64,000 nucleotides of DNA, taken from positions 44,815-108,814 of the forward strand of contig NZ_PPHG01000092.1 in NCBI RefSeq assembly GCF_002904295.1, in the 5' to 3' direction. How positions within the stretch are numbered: the stretch's first letter is position 1; the number at the start of each line of letters is the position of its first letter. The notes beneath the pieces are model-generated. The model ran no database searches. It was given only the letters and a program-made list of their open reading frames with translations, and was not told the DNA's origin. Position numbers and translations under genes: made by a program. This document shows, piece by piece, positions 49,561-57,571 of the stretch. The DNA is from Amycolatopsis sp. CA-128772 (GTDB taxonomy: Bacteria > Actinomycetota > Actinomycetes > Mycobacteriales > Pseudonocardiaceae).

Positions 49561-51369
49561 ATGATCAATTCCCAACCAGCGCGACGCAGGAGAAAAATTC
49601 TCCCGTTCCTGGCCGCGATCGTGGTCGCCATCGCCTTGATCATCGGCATCCGGTACTGGACCAGCGGCTCGGGCGACGAGGCCGACGCGCCGAAGTGCTC
49701 CGGCGCGGACGCGATCGCGCTCACCATCGCGTCCTCCCCGGAGAAAGCGGGAATCGTCCAGGAAGCCGCGAAGGCCTACTCCGGACGGTCGGTCGCGGGT
49801 CATTGCGTCGACGTGATCGTGAAGTCCAAGTCGTCCGGCGTGGCGATGCAGGCGCTGGCGAACGGCTGGAACGAAGCCACCGACGGGCCGCGCCCGGACG
49901 TCTGGACGCCGGCCGCGAGCGGCTGGGTCAGCCTGCTGCGCGTCAACGCCAAGGGCGACACCGGCTCGATCGTGCCCGACGGCGATCCGCAGTCGATCGC
50001 GAACTCGCCGCTGGTCGTCGCGATGCCGAAGCCGATGGCCGAGGCGCTCGGCTGGCCCGCCAAGCCGATCGGCTGGAAGGACCTCGCGTCGCTGGCCACC
50101 GACCCGGCCGGCTGGGCGAAGTACGGCCACCCGGAGTGGGGCAAGTTCCGGCTCGGCAAGACGAACCCGAACATCTCGACGTCCGGGCTGAACGCCACGA
50201 TCGGCGCCTACTACGCCGCCACCGGCACGTCGTCCGACCTCACCGCGGCCGCGCTCGAGAAGCCGGACGCGAAGCAGTTCGTCACGAACATCGAGCAGGC
50301 GATCGTGCACTACGGCGACACCACGCTCACCTTCCTGACCAACCTGCAGAAGGCCGACGACAAGGGCGCGGCGCTGTCGTACATCTCGGCGGTCACCGTC
50401 GAGGAGAACTCGCTGATCGGCTACAACCAGGGCAACCCGACCAACGACCCGGCCAAGGTCGGGCAGCACGCGCCGCCGAAGGTGCCGCTGGTGGCCGTCT
50501 ACCCGGGTGACGGGACGCTGAACTCCGACCACCCGTTCGTCACGCTGAACTGGGCCGACCAGACGCGCAAGCAGATCGCCGCGGACTTCCTCGGCTACCT
50601 GCGCGGCCCGGACACCCAGGCGAAGTTCGCCGCGCTCGGCTTCCGCTCCTTCGACGGCAAGCCCGGCCCGCAGGTCACGACGGCCAACGGCGTCCAGCCG
50701 GACGCGAAGATCAACTTCATCCGGCCGCCGTCGCCGGCGGTGCTGTCGAAGCTGCTGGCGTCGTGGACCGATCTGCGCAAGAAGGCGAACGTGCTGCTCG
50801 TGGTGGACGTCTCGGGCTCGATGGGTGACGAGGTGAAGGGCACCGGCAAGAGCAAGATCGACCTGGCGAAGCAGGCCGCGATCGACTCGCTCGGCCAGTT
50901 CGTGCCGCGCGACCAGGTCGGGCTCTGGCAGTTCTCGACCCGCCTCGACGGCGACAAGGACTACCAGGAGCTGCTGCCGGTCCAGGCCCTCGGCACCAGC
51001 GGCAAGGAGACTCTGGCGATGCGGCTGAGCGGGCTGACGCCCCAGTCCGGCACGGGCTTGTACGACTCGTCCCTGGCCGCCTACCAGTACCTGAACGCCC
51101 ACCTGGACCCGTCGGCGATCAACGCGGTCGTGGTGCTCACCGACGGCCGCAACGAGGACTCCGGCGGCGTCGACCTCGACCACCTGCTGCCGCAGCTGCG
51201 GCCGGAGGGCAACGCCGAGACGGTCCGGCTGTTCACCATCGCCTACGGCTCCGACGCCGACCAGGGCGTGCTGAAGCAGATCGCGGAGGCGACCGCGGGA
51301 TCGGAGTACGACTCGTCCAAACCGGACTCGATTAACCAGGTGTTCACGTCCGTCATCTCGAATTTCTGA
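49561..51369 (+). CDS. Membrane-anchored solute-binding-like/VWA protein
   Basis: A 602-residue protein: basic N-terminus and one membrane helix (about 12-32), a substrate-binding-protein-like domain (about 45-395; CSGADAIALTIASSPEKAG, VWTPAASGWVSLL, SPLVVAMPKPMAEALG), then a von Willebrand A domain (about 408-602) with an intact MIDAS motif Asp416-x-Ser-x-Ser (DVSGSMGD) and LTDGRNEDSGG. The outside domain would bind a ligand and a metal-dependent protein partner. It is followed after 12 bases by a coiled-coil membrane protein. Translation may be limited by the hairpin at 49503-49555. Function unknown. Confidence 0.82.
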   Translation: MINSQPARRRRKILPFLAAIVVAIALIIGIRYWTSGSGDEADAPKCSGADAIALTIASSPEKAGIVQEAAKAYSGRSVAGHCVDVIVKSKSSGVAMQALANGWNEATDGPRPDVWTPAASGWVSLLRVNAKGDTGSIVPDGDPQSIANSPLVVAMPKPMAEALGWPAKPIGWKDLASLATDPAGWAKYGHPEWGKFRLGKTNPNISTSGLNATIGAYYAATGTSSDLTAAALEKPDAKQFVTNIEQAIVHYGDTTLTFLTNLQKADDKGAALSYISAVTVEENSLIGYNQGNPTNDPAKVGQHAPPKVPLVAVYPGDGTLNSDHPFVTLNWADQTRKQIAADFLGYLRGPDTQAKFAALGFRSFDGKPGPQVTTANGVQPDAKINFIRPPSPAVLSKLLASWTDLRKKANVLLVVDVSGSMGDEVKGTGKSKIDLAKQAAIDSLGQFVPRDQVGLWQFSTRLDGDKDYQELLPVQALGTSGKETLAMRLSGLTPQSGTGLYDSSLAAYQYLNAHLDPSAINAVVVLTDGRNEDSGGVDLDHLLPQLRPEGNAETVRLFTIAYGSDADQGVLKQIAEATAGSEYDSSKPDSINQVFTSVISNF

Positions 51370-51381
51370 GATCCTCCGGTG

Positions 51382-52119
51382 ATGAAGTTCGCCCGTGAGC
51401 TCGCCGAACCGTGGGGGCTGCTGCTCGCCGCCACGTCGGCGGGCGTGGCGTGGGCCGTGCAGCTGCCGGTCGTCGCGTCGGCCGGGGTCGGCGTCGCCGT
51501 CCTCGCGGTGTGGGCGGGCGTGGCGGCGGCAACCCGCGAGAAGGAGCCTCCACCGCGCGAGGCCCGGGTGCTCGACGTCGCGCCCGGGACGGCCGAGGCG
51601 GACTGGCTGCACCGGGCCGAGGGCGCGGCCGAGGGGTTCGGCTCGCTCAGCAGCTCCCTGAGCCCCGGCCCGCTCGCCGACCGCGTCGCGGACATGGAGC
51701 CGGTGGTCCAGGAGACGCTGTCGACGCTGCGCCGCCTGGCCGGGCGGGCGTCGGCGACCGGGCAGGCCCTCGCCCGGGTCGATGCGGACGCCGTCGCGCG
51801 CGAACGGCGCCGGCTGCAGCGCGAGCTGCGCACGGCGAGGGCGGAGGTGCGCGGCGATCTCGAACAGGCGCTGACGGCGGTGCAGGCCCAGGCGGACGTG
51901 CACACGCGGCTGTCCGGCGCCCGCGACAAGCTGCTGGCCCAGCTGCAGTCCGGCGCGCTCGGCCTGGACAGCTTGGTCGCGCGAGTCGCGGAGCTGACGG
52001 CCACGACGACGGACGTCGCCGTCGACACCGGCGCGGTCCGTGAGCTCAGCGACCAGCTGGAGGGGATCCGGCAGGGCGTGCTGGAGACGGAGCAGGCGAC
52101 GCGGAAGTCCCTGGGGTAG
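51382..52119 (+). CDS. Coiled-coil membrane protein, partner of the VWA gene
   Basis: 245 residues with two adjacent membrane helices (about 10-50) and a long helical region rich in Arg, Glu, Ala and Leu (about 90-240: QETLSTLRRLAGRASATGQ, RERRRLQRELRTARAEVRGD) predicted to form coiled coils. ATG 51382 directly follows a GTG codon at 51379 that could also start it. It lies 12 bases after the VWA gene, so the two form an operon. Its last 74 bases overlap the end of the convergent MFS gene. In related genomes similar pairs occur near toxic-anion-resistance (TelA-like) genes; none is present here. Confidence 0.75.
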   Translation: MKFARELAEPWGLLLAATSAGVAWAVQLPVVASAGVGVAVLAVWAGVAAATREKEPPPREARVLDVAPGTAEADWLHRAEGAAEGFGSLSSSLSPGPLADRVADMEPVVQETLSTLRRLAGRASATGQALARVDADAVARERRRLQRELRTARAEVRGDLEQALTAVQAQADVHTRLSGARDKLLAQLQSGALGLDSLVARVAELTATTTDVAVDTGAVRELSDQLEGIRQGVLETEQATRKSLG

Positions 52120-53371
52120 GCGTCCGGGGCAGCAGCAGCGGCGTCACCAGCACGAGCACCCCGGCGACGCCGATGGCGACGCGCGGGCCGGTGACGGCGG
52201 CGAGCAGGCCCCAGAGGGCGGTCATCGCGGCGATGGACGCCTTGGTGCTGACCGCCCACGCCGAGAGCGTCCGCGCGACGCGGTCCGCAGGCAGCTGCTC
52301 GAGCCGGTAGGTGGCGAGGACGGGGTTGAACACGCTGCAGGAGACGATGATGCCGAGCTCGACGGCCATCACGTAGACCAGCCCGCCGGCGCCGGCGGGC
52401 AGGAAGGCGAGGGCGAGCAGCCAGCACGCCCGCAGCGCTCCGGAGGTCACCAGGACGCGGTGCCGCCCGAACCGCTCGACCAGGCGCGGGGTCAGCCGCG
52501 AGCCGGCGAGCCCGCCGAGGCACGGGACGGCGAACGCGAGCCCGTACTGCCACGGCGCGAACCCGAGGTCCTTCAGCATCAGCACGGCGAGCAGCGGTTC
52601 GGTGCCCATGATCAGGCCGTTGAACAGCAGGACGTTGAAGAAGAGCGGCCGGAGACCGGGGTGGGTCAGCACGAAACGCCACCCCTCGGCGAGGTCCCGC
52701 GCCCGCAGCGGTGCGGTGGTCCGCGGCCGCGGTTCGTCGCCCTTGATGGCGCGGATGCCCAGGGCGGAGAGCAGGAAGCTGACGGCGTTGGCGACGACGG
52801 AGGTGACCGGCCCGAGGACGGCGAAGGCGGCCCCGCCGAGCGGCGGCCCGAGCGCGGTGGCGGTCCAGTTGGTCGACTCGAACCGGCCGTTGGCGAGCAG
52901 GAGGTCTTCGGGCGGGACCAAACCCTTGAGGAAGGCCCCGCTCGCGGAGGTGAAGGTGATGTCCGCCGCGGCGACGACCACGGAGACGGCGAGCAGCTGG
53001 GCGAAGGACAGCAACCCGAGCGCGTAGGCGGCGGGCACGCTGAGGAGCGCGGCGAACCGGACGAGGTCCATGCCGACCATGACGGGCCGCTTCCGCCGCC
53101 GGTCGACCCACGGCCCCAGCGGAACGGCGACGAGCGCCCCGACGGCCGGCCCGACGGCGGCGAGGGCCGAGACGGCGGCAGGCCCGGCGTGCAGGACGAG
53201 GATGGCGAGCAGCGGGAAGGCCCCGAAGCCGAGCCAGGTCCCGAACGCGCTCACGGCGTAGGCCGACCAGAGCCACCTGAACCGCGGCCCCAGCGACCGC
53301 CCGCGCACCACGGGGAGATCAAAGCCGGGAAGGGCCGCGCGGAGCAAACAACCAGCGCGGCGGCGAGCCAC
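52046..53371 (-). CDS. MFS transporter
   Basis: A 441-residue major facilitator with about 12 helices and the motif GPWVDRRRKRPVMV between helices 2 and 3. RFRWLWSAYAVSAFGTWLGFGAFPLL at the start fits the MFS_3 drug/siderophore exporter type. The C-terminus is a Pro/Ser/Ala tail, some of it overlapping the convergent coiled-coil gene by 74 bases. GTG 53371 is the listed start; a later GTG (VVRGRSLG) would trim an unusual basic N-terminus. It is divergent from the LysR gene by 32 bases, which probably controls it. Confidence 0.83.
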   Translation of the reverse strand: MARRRAGCLLRAALPGFDLPVVRGRSLGPRFRWLWSAYAVSAFGTWLGFGAFPLLAILVLHAGPAAVSALAAVGPAVGALVAVPLGPWVDRRRKRPVMVGMDLVRFAALLSVPAAYALGLLSFAQLLAVSVVVAAADITFTSASGAFLKGLVPPEDLLLANGRFESTNWTATALGPPLGGAAFAVLGPVTSVVANAVSFLLSALGIRAIKGDEPRPRTTAPLRARDLAEGWRFVLTHPGLRPLFFNVLLFNGLIMGTEPLLAVLMLKDLGFAPWQYGLAFAVPCLGGLAGSRLTPRLVERFGRHRVLVTSGALRACWLLALAFLPAGAGGLVYVMAVELGIIVSCSVFNPVLATYRLEQLPADRVARTLSAWAVSTKASIAAMTALWGLLAAVTGPRVAIGVAGVLVLVTPLLLPRTPTPGTSASPAPSPARPAGSPPAGR

Positions 53372-53403
53372 AACGCGGCGTTGTGTATCTAGAGTCGACC
53401 GTC

Positions 53404-54330
53404 GTGGACCTCGATGCCGTGCGCACCTTCGTCGCCGCCGTGGCGGCGGGCCGGTTCCAGGACGCCGCCACCGACCTCTCGATCACGCAGCAGGCCGTCT
53501 CGAAACGCATTGCTGCGTTGGAGAAGGCGCTCGGGGTCCGGCTGTTCACCCGCACCGCCCGCGGCGCCGTCCTCACCGGTGACGGCGAAGCCTTCCTGCC
53601 GCACGCCCGCGCGCTGCTGTCCGCCGAGCTGCGCGCCCTGGCCTCGGTACGCACCGGGCCGCTCCGCGTCGACGTGATCGGGCGGCGGCTGTACCCGGCC
53701 ACGTTGCTGCGCGGGTTCCACGAAGCCCATCCGGACCTCGCCCTCGAAGTCGTGACGCTCTTCGACACCGCCGTCGCCGCGATCCGGGACGGCTCGATCG
53801 ATGCGTCCTTCCGGGCCGTCGCCGCGCTGCCCGAGGACCTCGACGCGATGTGGGTGCACGACGAGCCGATCCAGCTGCTCTGCGGGCCCGCGCATCCGCT
53901 GGCCGCCGCGGCCGTCGTCACGCCGGAGCAGCTCGCCGGGCACCGGCTGTGGATGCCCGGCGTCGTGCCCGGCACCGAGTGGGGCGCCTACTACGCCGAA
54001 TTCGCGAAGGTGTTCGGCCTGTCGATCGACGCGGCGGGCCCCAACTTCGGCACCGAGGTCGTGCTGGACGCGCTCGCGGAGTCAGGTGCGGTGGCGACCC
54101 TGGCCGGCGCCGGCGTCCGGCTGTCGTGGCCGGCGGAGTACGACCTGCGGCGGGTGCCGATCGAACGGCCCACGCCGGTGTACCCGCACTCGCTGGTGTG
54201 GCGCCGGGACAACGCGCACCCCGGCCTGGTCGCCCTCCGGCGGCACTTCGCGGCCGGCGAACGCGCGCCCGGCGCGTGGCGGCCGGGCTGGGTGCGTCAG
54301 CCGAGCCAGACCGTGCCCAGCACCGGGTAA
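53404..54330 (+). CDS. LysR-family transcriptional regulator
   Basis: A 308-residue regulator. The winged helix starts at once (DLDAVRTFVAAVAAGRFQDAATDLSITQQAVSKRIAALEKALG, with turn and recognition helices), then a periplasmic-binding-like effector domain (about 85-300). GTG 53404 gives the usual LysR N-terminus, so the GTG seven codons upstream is rejected. It is divergent from the MFS exporter at a 32-base distance, the classic LysR-target layout. Its end overlaps the convergent membrane-protein gene by 34 bases. Confidence 0.9.
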   Translation: MDLDAVRTFVAAVAAGRFQDAATDLSITQQAVSKRIAALEKALGVRLFTRTARGAVLTGDGEAFLPHARALLSAELRALASVRTGPLRVDVIGRRLYPATLLRGFHEAHPDLALEVVTLFDTAVAAIRDGSIDASFRAVAALPEDLDAMWVHDEPIQLLCGPAHPLAAAAVVTPEQLAGHRLWMPGVVPGTEWGAYYAEFAKVFGLSIDAAGPNFGTEVVLDALAESGAVATLAGAGVRLSWPAEYDLRRVPIERPTPVYPHSLVWRRDNAHPGLVALRRHFAAGERAPGAWRPGWVRQPSQTVPSTG

Positions 54331-55352
54331 CCCGGCACGCCCGCCGTCGCGCCACCGGGCCGTGGGACGCCCGCGATCCACAGCCGCCCGGTGGCCGCGA
54401 CGTTCGCCGCCATCGACGGATCCGCCGTGGGCATCCGGAAGCCGATCACCGCGCCGTCCGCGAGCATCGTCAGGCCGCTCAGCCGGGCGCCGCGCGGGCC
54501 CATCCGGACCGGGCCGTCCAGGACCGCGCGCAGCTCCGTCCAGTGGTCGGCCGCGAGGGGGCGGCGGTAGGCGACCGACCGCGCCGCCGCCACGAGCGCG
54601 GTCAGCAGGGCCGCGCCCGCGAAGGTCCACGCGATCCAGCCCGTGGCCGGGAAGTCGAGCCGGACCCAGGCCGCGAAGCCCGCCAGGACCAGCAGGAACG
54701 CGGCCAGCGCGCATTGGTCGCGGGCGATCCGGCGCCGGTGCGCGGTCAGCACCGGGTCCAGCCGCGGCGAGTACGCCCCCGCCGCCGGGGGCACCGCGGC
54801 CGCGTCCGCCGGGGGCGCGTCGAAGATCCGGGCGCGGCGGACGCGCACCACGCCGGGGAACCCGACGAACACCTTCGGCCCCCGCCCGAGCAGCCACACC
54901 CGCCGGTGCGTGGCCAGCAGCAGCCGGTACGGCTCGTCGAGCCGCACGCGCAGCCACCGGCCGTCGGGCAGGCGCACCCCGACCGACCGCCCGGCGGCGA
55001 CCAGGCCGTCGGCGGCGATGTCCACCTGCCGGAAGGCCTCGCGCTTGAGCCGCGTCTCCGGCACGCGGACGTACGCGCGGTACAGCCACCGCGCCTCGAC
55101 CGCGCCCACCAGCGCGAGGACGCCGACCGGCAGCACGATTCCGGCGCCGGTGAAGAACTGGGCGACCCCGAACGCCAGGAGGAACCAGGACAGCAGCCGC
55201 TGGTTCGCCGCGTTGCGGCCGAGCCGGTCGAGGTACTCGCCGAAGATCGGCAGGGCCCCGGACGGCATGGCGGGGTCGAGCTCGAACGCGCGGACGCGCT
55301 CGGGAACCGGGACGATCGGCACGCGGAGCCCCCACCGGGTCGGAGTGGTCAC
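54297..55352 (-). CDS. Uncharacterised membrane protein
   Basis: A 351-residue protein with hydrophobic segments at about 52-85 (SWFLLAFGVAQFFTGAG...), and two more at about 215-262, separated by soluble parts. I recognise no domain; the middle part (GVRLPDGRWLRVRLDEPYRLL, RVWLLGRGPKVFVGFPGVV) suggests beta structure. GTG 55352 is preferred over the longer frame. No partner adjoins it apart from the overlap with the LysR gene end. Confidence 0.72.
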   Translation of the reverse strand: MTTPTRWGLRVPIVPVPERVRAFELDPAMPSGALPIFGEYLDRLGRNAANQRLLSWFLLAFGVAQFFTGAGIVLPVGVLALVGAVEARWLYRAYVRVPETRLKREAFRQVDIAADGLVAAGRSVGVRLPDGRWLRVRLDEPYRLLLATHRRVWLLGRGPKVFVGFPGVVRVRRARIFDAPPADAAAVPPAAGAYSPRLDPVLTAHRRRIARDQCALAAFLLVLAGFAAWVRLDFPATGWIAWTFAGAALLTALVAAARSVAYRRPLAADHWTELRAVLDGPVRMGPRGARLSGLTMLADGAVIGFRMPTADPSMAANVAATGRLWIAGVPRPGGATAGVPGYPVLGTVWLG

Positions 55353-55442
55353 CCGCCTTTTCGACAAACTGGCCACCGGCGTTACCGGATGCGCCGATCA
55401 GCGGAAGCGAAGTGACCGCGACGACTATTCACGCCGCAGAAT

Positions 55443-55461
55443 TCAGGTTAGGCTCACCTAA
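55443..55461 (+). promoter_or_regulatory. IdeR/DmdR iron box upstream of the DUF2470 gene
   Basis: TCAGGTTAGGCTCACCTAA matches the IdeR/DmdR consensus TTAGGTTAGGCTAACCTAA at 17 of 19 positions. It ends 14 bases before the GTG start at 55476 and overlaps the region just before GGAGGTG, so iron-loaded IdeR should repress the gene. Confidence 0.85.
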
Positions 55462-55475
55462 GTAGGAGGTGAGCC

Positions 55476-56270
55476 GTGACCGAGGCACCCACATCCGTCC
55501 GCCGCCCGCCGGCGCCGAACCCCGCCGAGCGCGCCAAGACGATCGCGACCCGAAACGGGCCCGCGTCGCTGCTGCCGACGTGCGAACGCACGGACCTGGA
55601 CGGCGAGCGCGTCGTGCCGCTCCTGCACCACGTGCACCACAGCGGCAGCGTGAGCGTGCTGCTGCCGGACGAGCACCAGCTGGTCCGCGCGGCGAAGCAG
55701 ACCCAGCGCGGGGAGCTGGCCGTGATGGTCGAGCTCGCCGACCAGGCCCCGGTCGACCTGCGCGAACCCATCCGCGGGCTGCTGTGGATCACTGGCTGGC
55801 TGCGGCCGCTGTCCCCGGTGTCGGCCCGCGCGCGGGCGGTGGCCATCGCCGAGACGCGGCCGGACGAGCGGCTCCTCGACGTCGGCCACGGCGTGACGCT
55901 GCTGCGGCTGACCCCGGCGTCGCTCGTGCTCGCCGACGCCGAAGGCACCCACTCGCTGCGCCCGCACACGTTCAGCGCGGCGCCGCCCGACCCGTTCCAC
56001 GACTACGAGGCCCGGTGGCTGCGGCACCTGGAAGCCGACCACGCCGACGTCGTCGGCCAGCTGGCCAAGCACCTGCCCACGGAACTGCGCGGCGGCCGGA
56101 TCCGCCCGCTCGGGCTCGACCGGTTCGGCCTGCGGCTGCGCGTCGAGGCCGACACCGGCGACCACGACGTCCGGCTGGCCTTTTCGAGGTCGGTCGACAG
56201 CCCGGCGCAGCTCGCGTCGGAGCTGCGCCGGCTGGTCGGCTGCCCGTTCCTGCGCGGGCGGTCAGGCTAG
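55476..56270 (+). CDS. DUF2470 protein, predicted iron-regulated and heme-linked
   Basis: A 264-residue cytoplasmic protein. The N-terminal half resembles a split-barrel FMN-binding-like fold (VVPLLHHVHHSGSVSVLLPDEHQLVRAA) and the C-terminal DUF2470 region contains FHDYEARWLRHLEADHADVVGQLA and LGLDRFGLRLRVEAD. HugZ/HutZ-type heme-utilisation proteins have the same layout. The GTG start follows GGAGGTG. The strong IdeR box just upstream argues for expression under iron starvation, which fits a heme-iron release or heme-storage role (inference). Its end overlaps the convergent PPOX gene by 9 bases. Confidence 0.82.
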   Translation: MTEAPTSVRRPPAPNPAERAKTIATRNGPASLLPTCERTDLDGERVVPLLHHVHHSGSVSVLLPDEHQLVRAAKQTQRGELAVMVELADQAPVDLREPIRGLLWITGWLRPLSPVSARARAVAIAETRPDERLLDVGHGVTLLRLTPASLVLADAEGTHSLRPHTFSAAPPDPFHDYEARWLRHLEADHADVVGQLAKHLPTELRGGRIRPLGLDRFGLRLRVEADTGDHDVRLAFSRSVDSPAQLASELRRLVGCPFLRGRSG

Positions 56271-56723
56271 GTCGGCGGGGAAGCCGCCCTTCGCGATCGG
56301 CCCCCAGCTTTCGATCGTGACGCGGATGATGCTCTTGCCCTGCTTGACCATCGCTTCGCGGTATTCGTCCCAGTCCGGGTGTTCGCCGGAGATGGCGCGG
56401 AAGTACTCGACGAGCGGCTCGACCGAGTCCGGGATGTCGAGCACCTCGGCGGTGCCGTTCAGCTGCACCCACTGGTCGTTCCACTCGTCGGACAGGATGC
56501 AGGCCGAGACCTGCGGGTGGCGCTTGACGTTCACGACCTTCGCCCGCTTCGGGTAGGTCGAGACGACCAGCCGGCCCTCGGCGTCGACGCCGCACGTGAC
56601 CGGCGACAGCTGCGGGCCGCCGTCGGCTTTCGTGGTCAGCAGGATCGCGCGGTGGCGGGTGGACAGGAACTCGACCAGCGCGGCGCGGTCGACGGTTTCG
56701 TTGGTGGCGATGCTCCTCGGCAT
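56262..56723 (-). CDS. PPOX-class F420-dependent oxidoreductase (FDOR-type)
   Basis: A 153-residue split-barrel flavin/F420 enzyme: FLSTRHRAILLTTKADGGPQLSPV at the start, then GRLVVSTYPKRAKVVNVKRHPQVS and the C-terminal YREAMVKQGKSIIRVTIES. These bind F420 (or FMN, biliverdin) and reduce small molecules; substrate unknown. ATG 56723 is used, 22 bases from the divergent CPBP gene. Its end overlaps the DUF2470 gene, whose fold is related. Confidence 0.87.
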   Translation of the reverse strand: MPRSIATNETVDRAALVEFLSTRHRAILLTTKADGGPQLSPVTCGVDAEGRLVVSTYPKRAKVVNVKRHPQVSACILSDEWNDQWVQLNGTAEVLDIPDSVEPLVEYFRAISGEHPDWDEYREAMVKQGKSIIRVTIESWGPIAKGGFPADLA

Positions 56724-56745
56724 GCTCCGAAGGTAGCGTGCGCAC

Positions 56746-57558
56746 ATGACGTTCACCGCGCGATCGTGGCTGGCCCCGGCCCGCCCCGAGTTCCCCGGGA
56801 CGATCGAGGACCCGGCCGAGCGCCGCGCGGTCAAGCTCGAGCTGCTGATCGTCTTCGGGATCACGCTGGGCATGTCGGGCGTGCGCAGCCTGCTGTCCAT
56901 TGTGGACTCGCTGCTGCAGCCGGTACCGCTGGCGCAGCAGCAGACCCAGCTGAACGTGCCGCAGGCCGCGGCGAGCCTGATCGACCTGCTCAAGCAGCTG
57001 TTGTCGGCGGCGCAGCTGGTCGGCTGGGGCGCGCTCGGGCTGTACCTGCTGTGGCGCGCGGGCGTGAAGGTCGCGCGGATCGGGCTGGACCGCCGGACGC
57101 CGGGCCGGGACGCGCTGCTGACCGTCGTGCTCGCCGCGTTGATCGGGATCCCGGGTCTCGCGCTGTACTTCGTCTCCTACCACCTGGGCTTCAGCCTGGC
57201 CGTGCAACCGTCCACTTTGGGCGATACCTGGTGGCGGCCGATCTCCCTCACGCTGTCGGCGTTCGGCAACGCCTTCGCCGAAGAGGTCCTGGTCATCGGC
57301 TACCTGCTCACCCGGCTGCGGCAGCTCGGCGTGCGGGAGAACACCGCGGTGTTCGGCGCCGCCGTGCTGCGCGGGTCGTACCACCTGTACCAGGGGTTCG
57401 GCGGGTTCGTCGGCAACTTCATCATGGGGCTGGTGTTCGGGCGGCTGTGGCAGAAGACCAACCGCCTGTGGCCGCTGGTCGCCGCGCACACGCTGTTCGA
57501 CTTCGTGTCGTTCGTCGGATACGCCCTGTTGAAGGGGCACGTTTCCTGGTTGCCCTGA
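56746..57558 (+). CDS. CPBP-family intramembrane glutamic endopeptidase
   Basis: A 270-residue membrane protein with about seven helices of the CAAX/CPBP (ABI) family. The motif 1 glutamates are in NAFAEEVLVIGYLLTRL, motif 2 in GSYHLYQGFGGFVGNFIMG (His), and motif 3 His in PLVAAHTLFDFV. ATG 56746 is 22 bases from the divergent PPOX gene. Members process lipidated proteins or bacteriocins or confer immunity; here nothing points to a specific substrate. It is 13 bases from the arginine deiminase gene, so they could be cotranscribed. Confidence 0.9.
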   Translation: MTFTARSWLAPARPEFPGTIEDPAERRAVKLELLIVFGITLGMSGVRSLLSIVDSLLQPVPLAQQQTQLNVPQAAASLIDLLKQLLSAAQLVGWGALGLYLLWRAGVKVARIGLDRRTPGRDALLTVVLAALIGIPGLALYFVSYHLGFSLAVQPSTLGDTWWRPISLTLSAFGNAFAEEVLVIGYLLTRLRQLGVRENTAVFGAAVLRGSYHLYQGFGGFVGNFIMGLVFGRLWQKTNRLWPLVAAHTLFDFVSFVGYALLKGHVSWLP

Positions 57559-57571
57559 CTAAGCTCGGGGG

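Noticed and set aside
49477..51903. 808-codon minus-strand frame
   Set aside because: Antisense of the VWA gene, which has an intact MIDAS motif and membrane helix.
54082..55335. 417-codon minus-strand frame overlapping the LysR end
   Set aside because: A different-frame shadow of the membrane protein gene (54297-55352), very rich in Arg, Gly and Pro.
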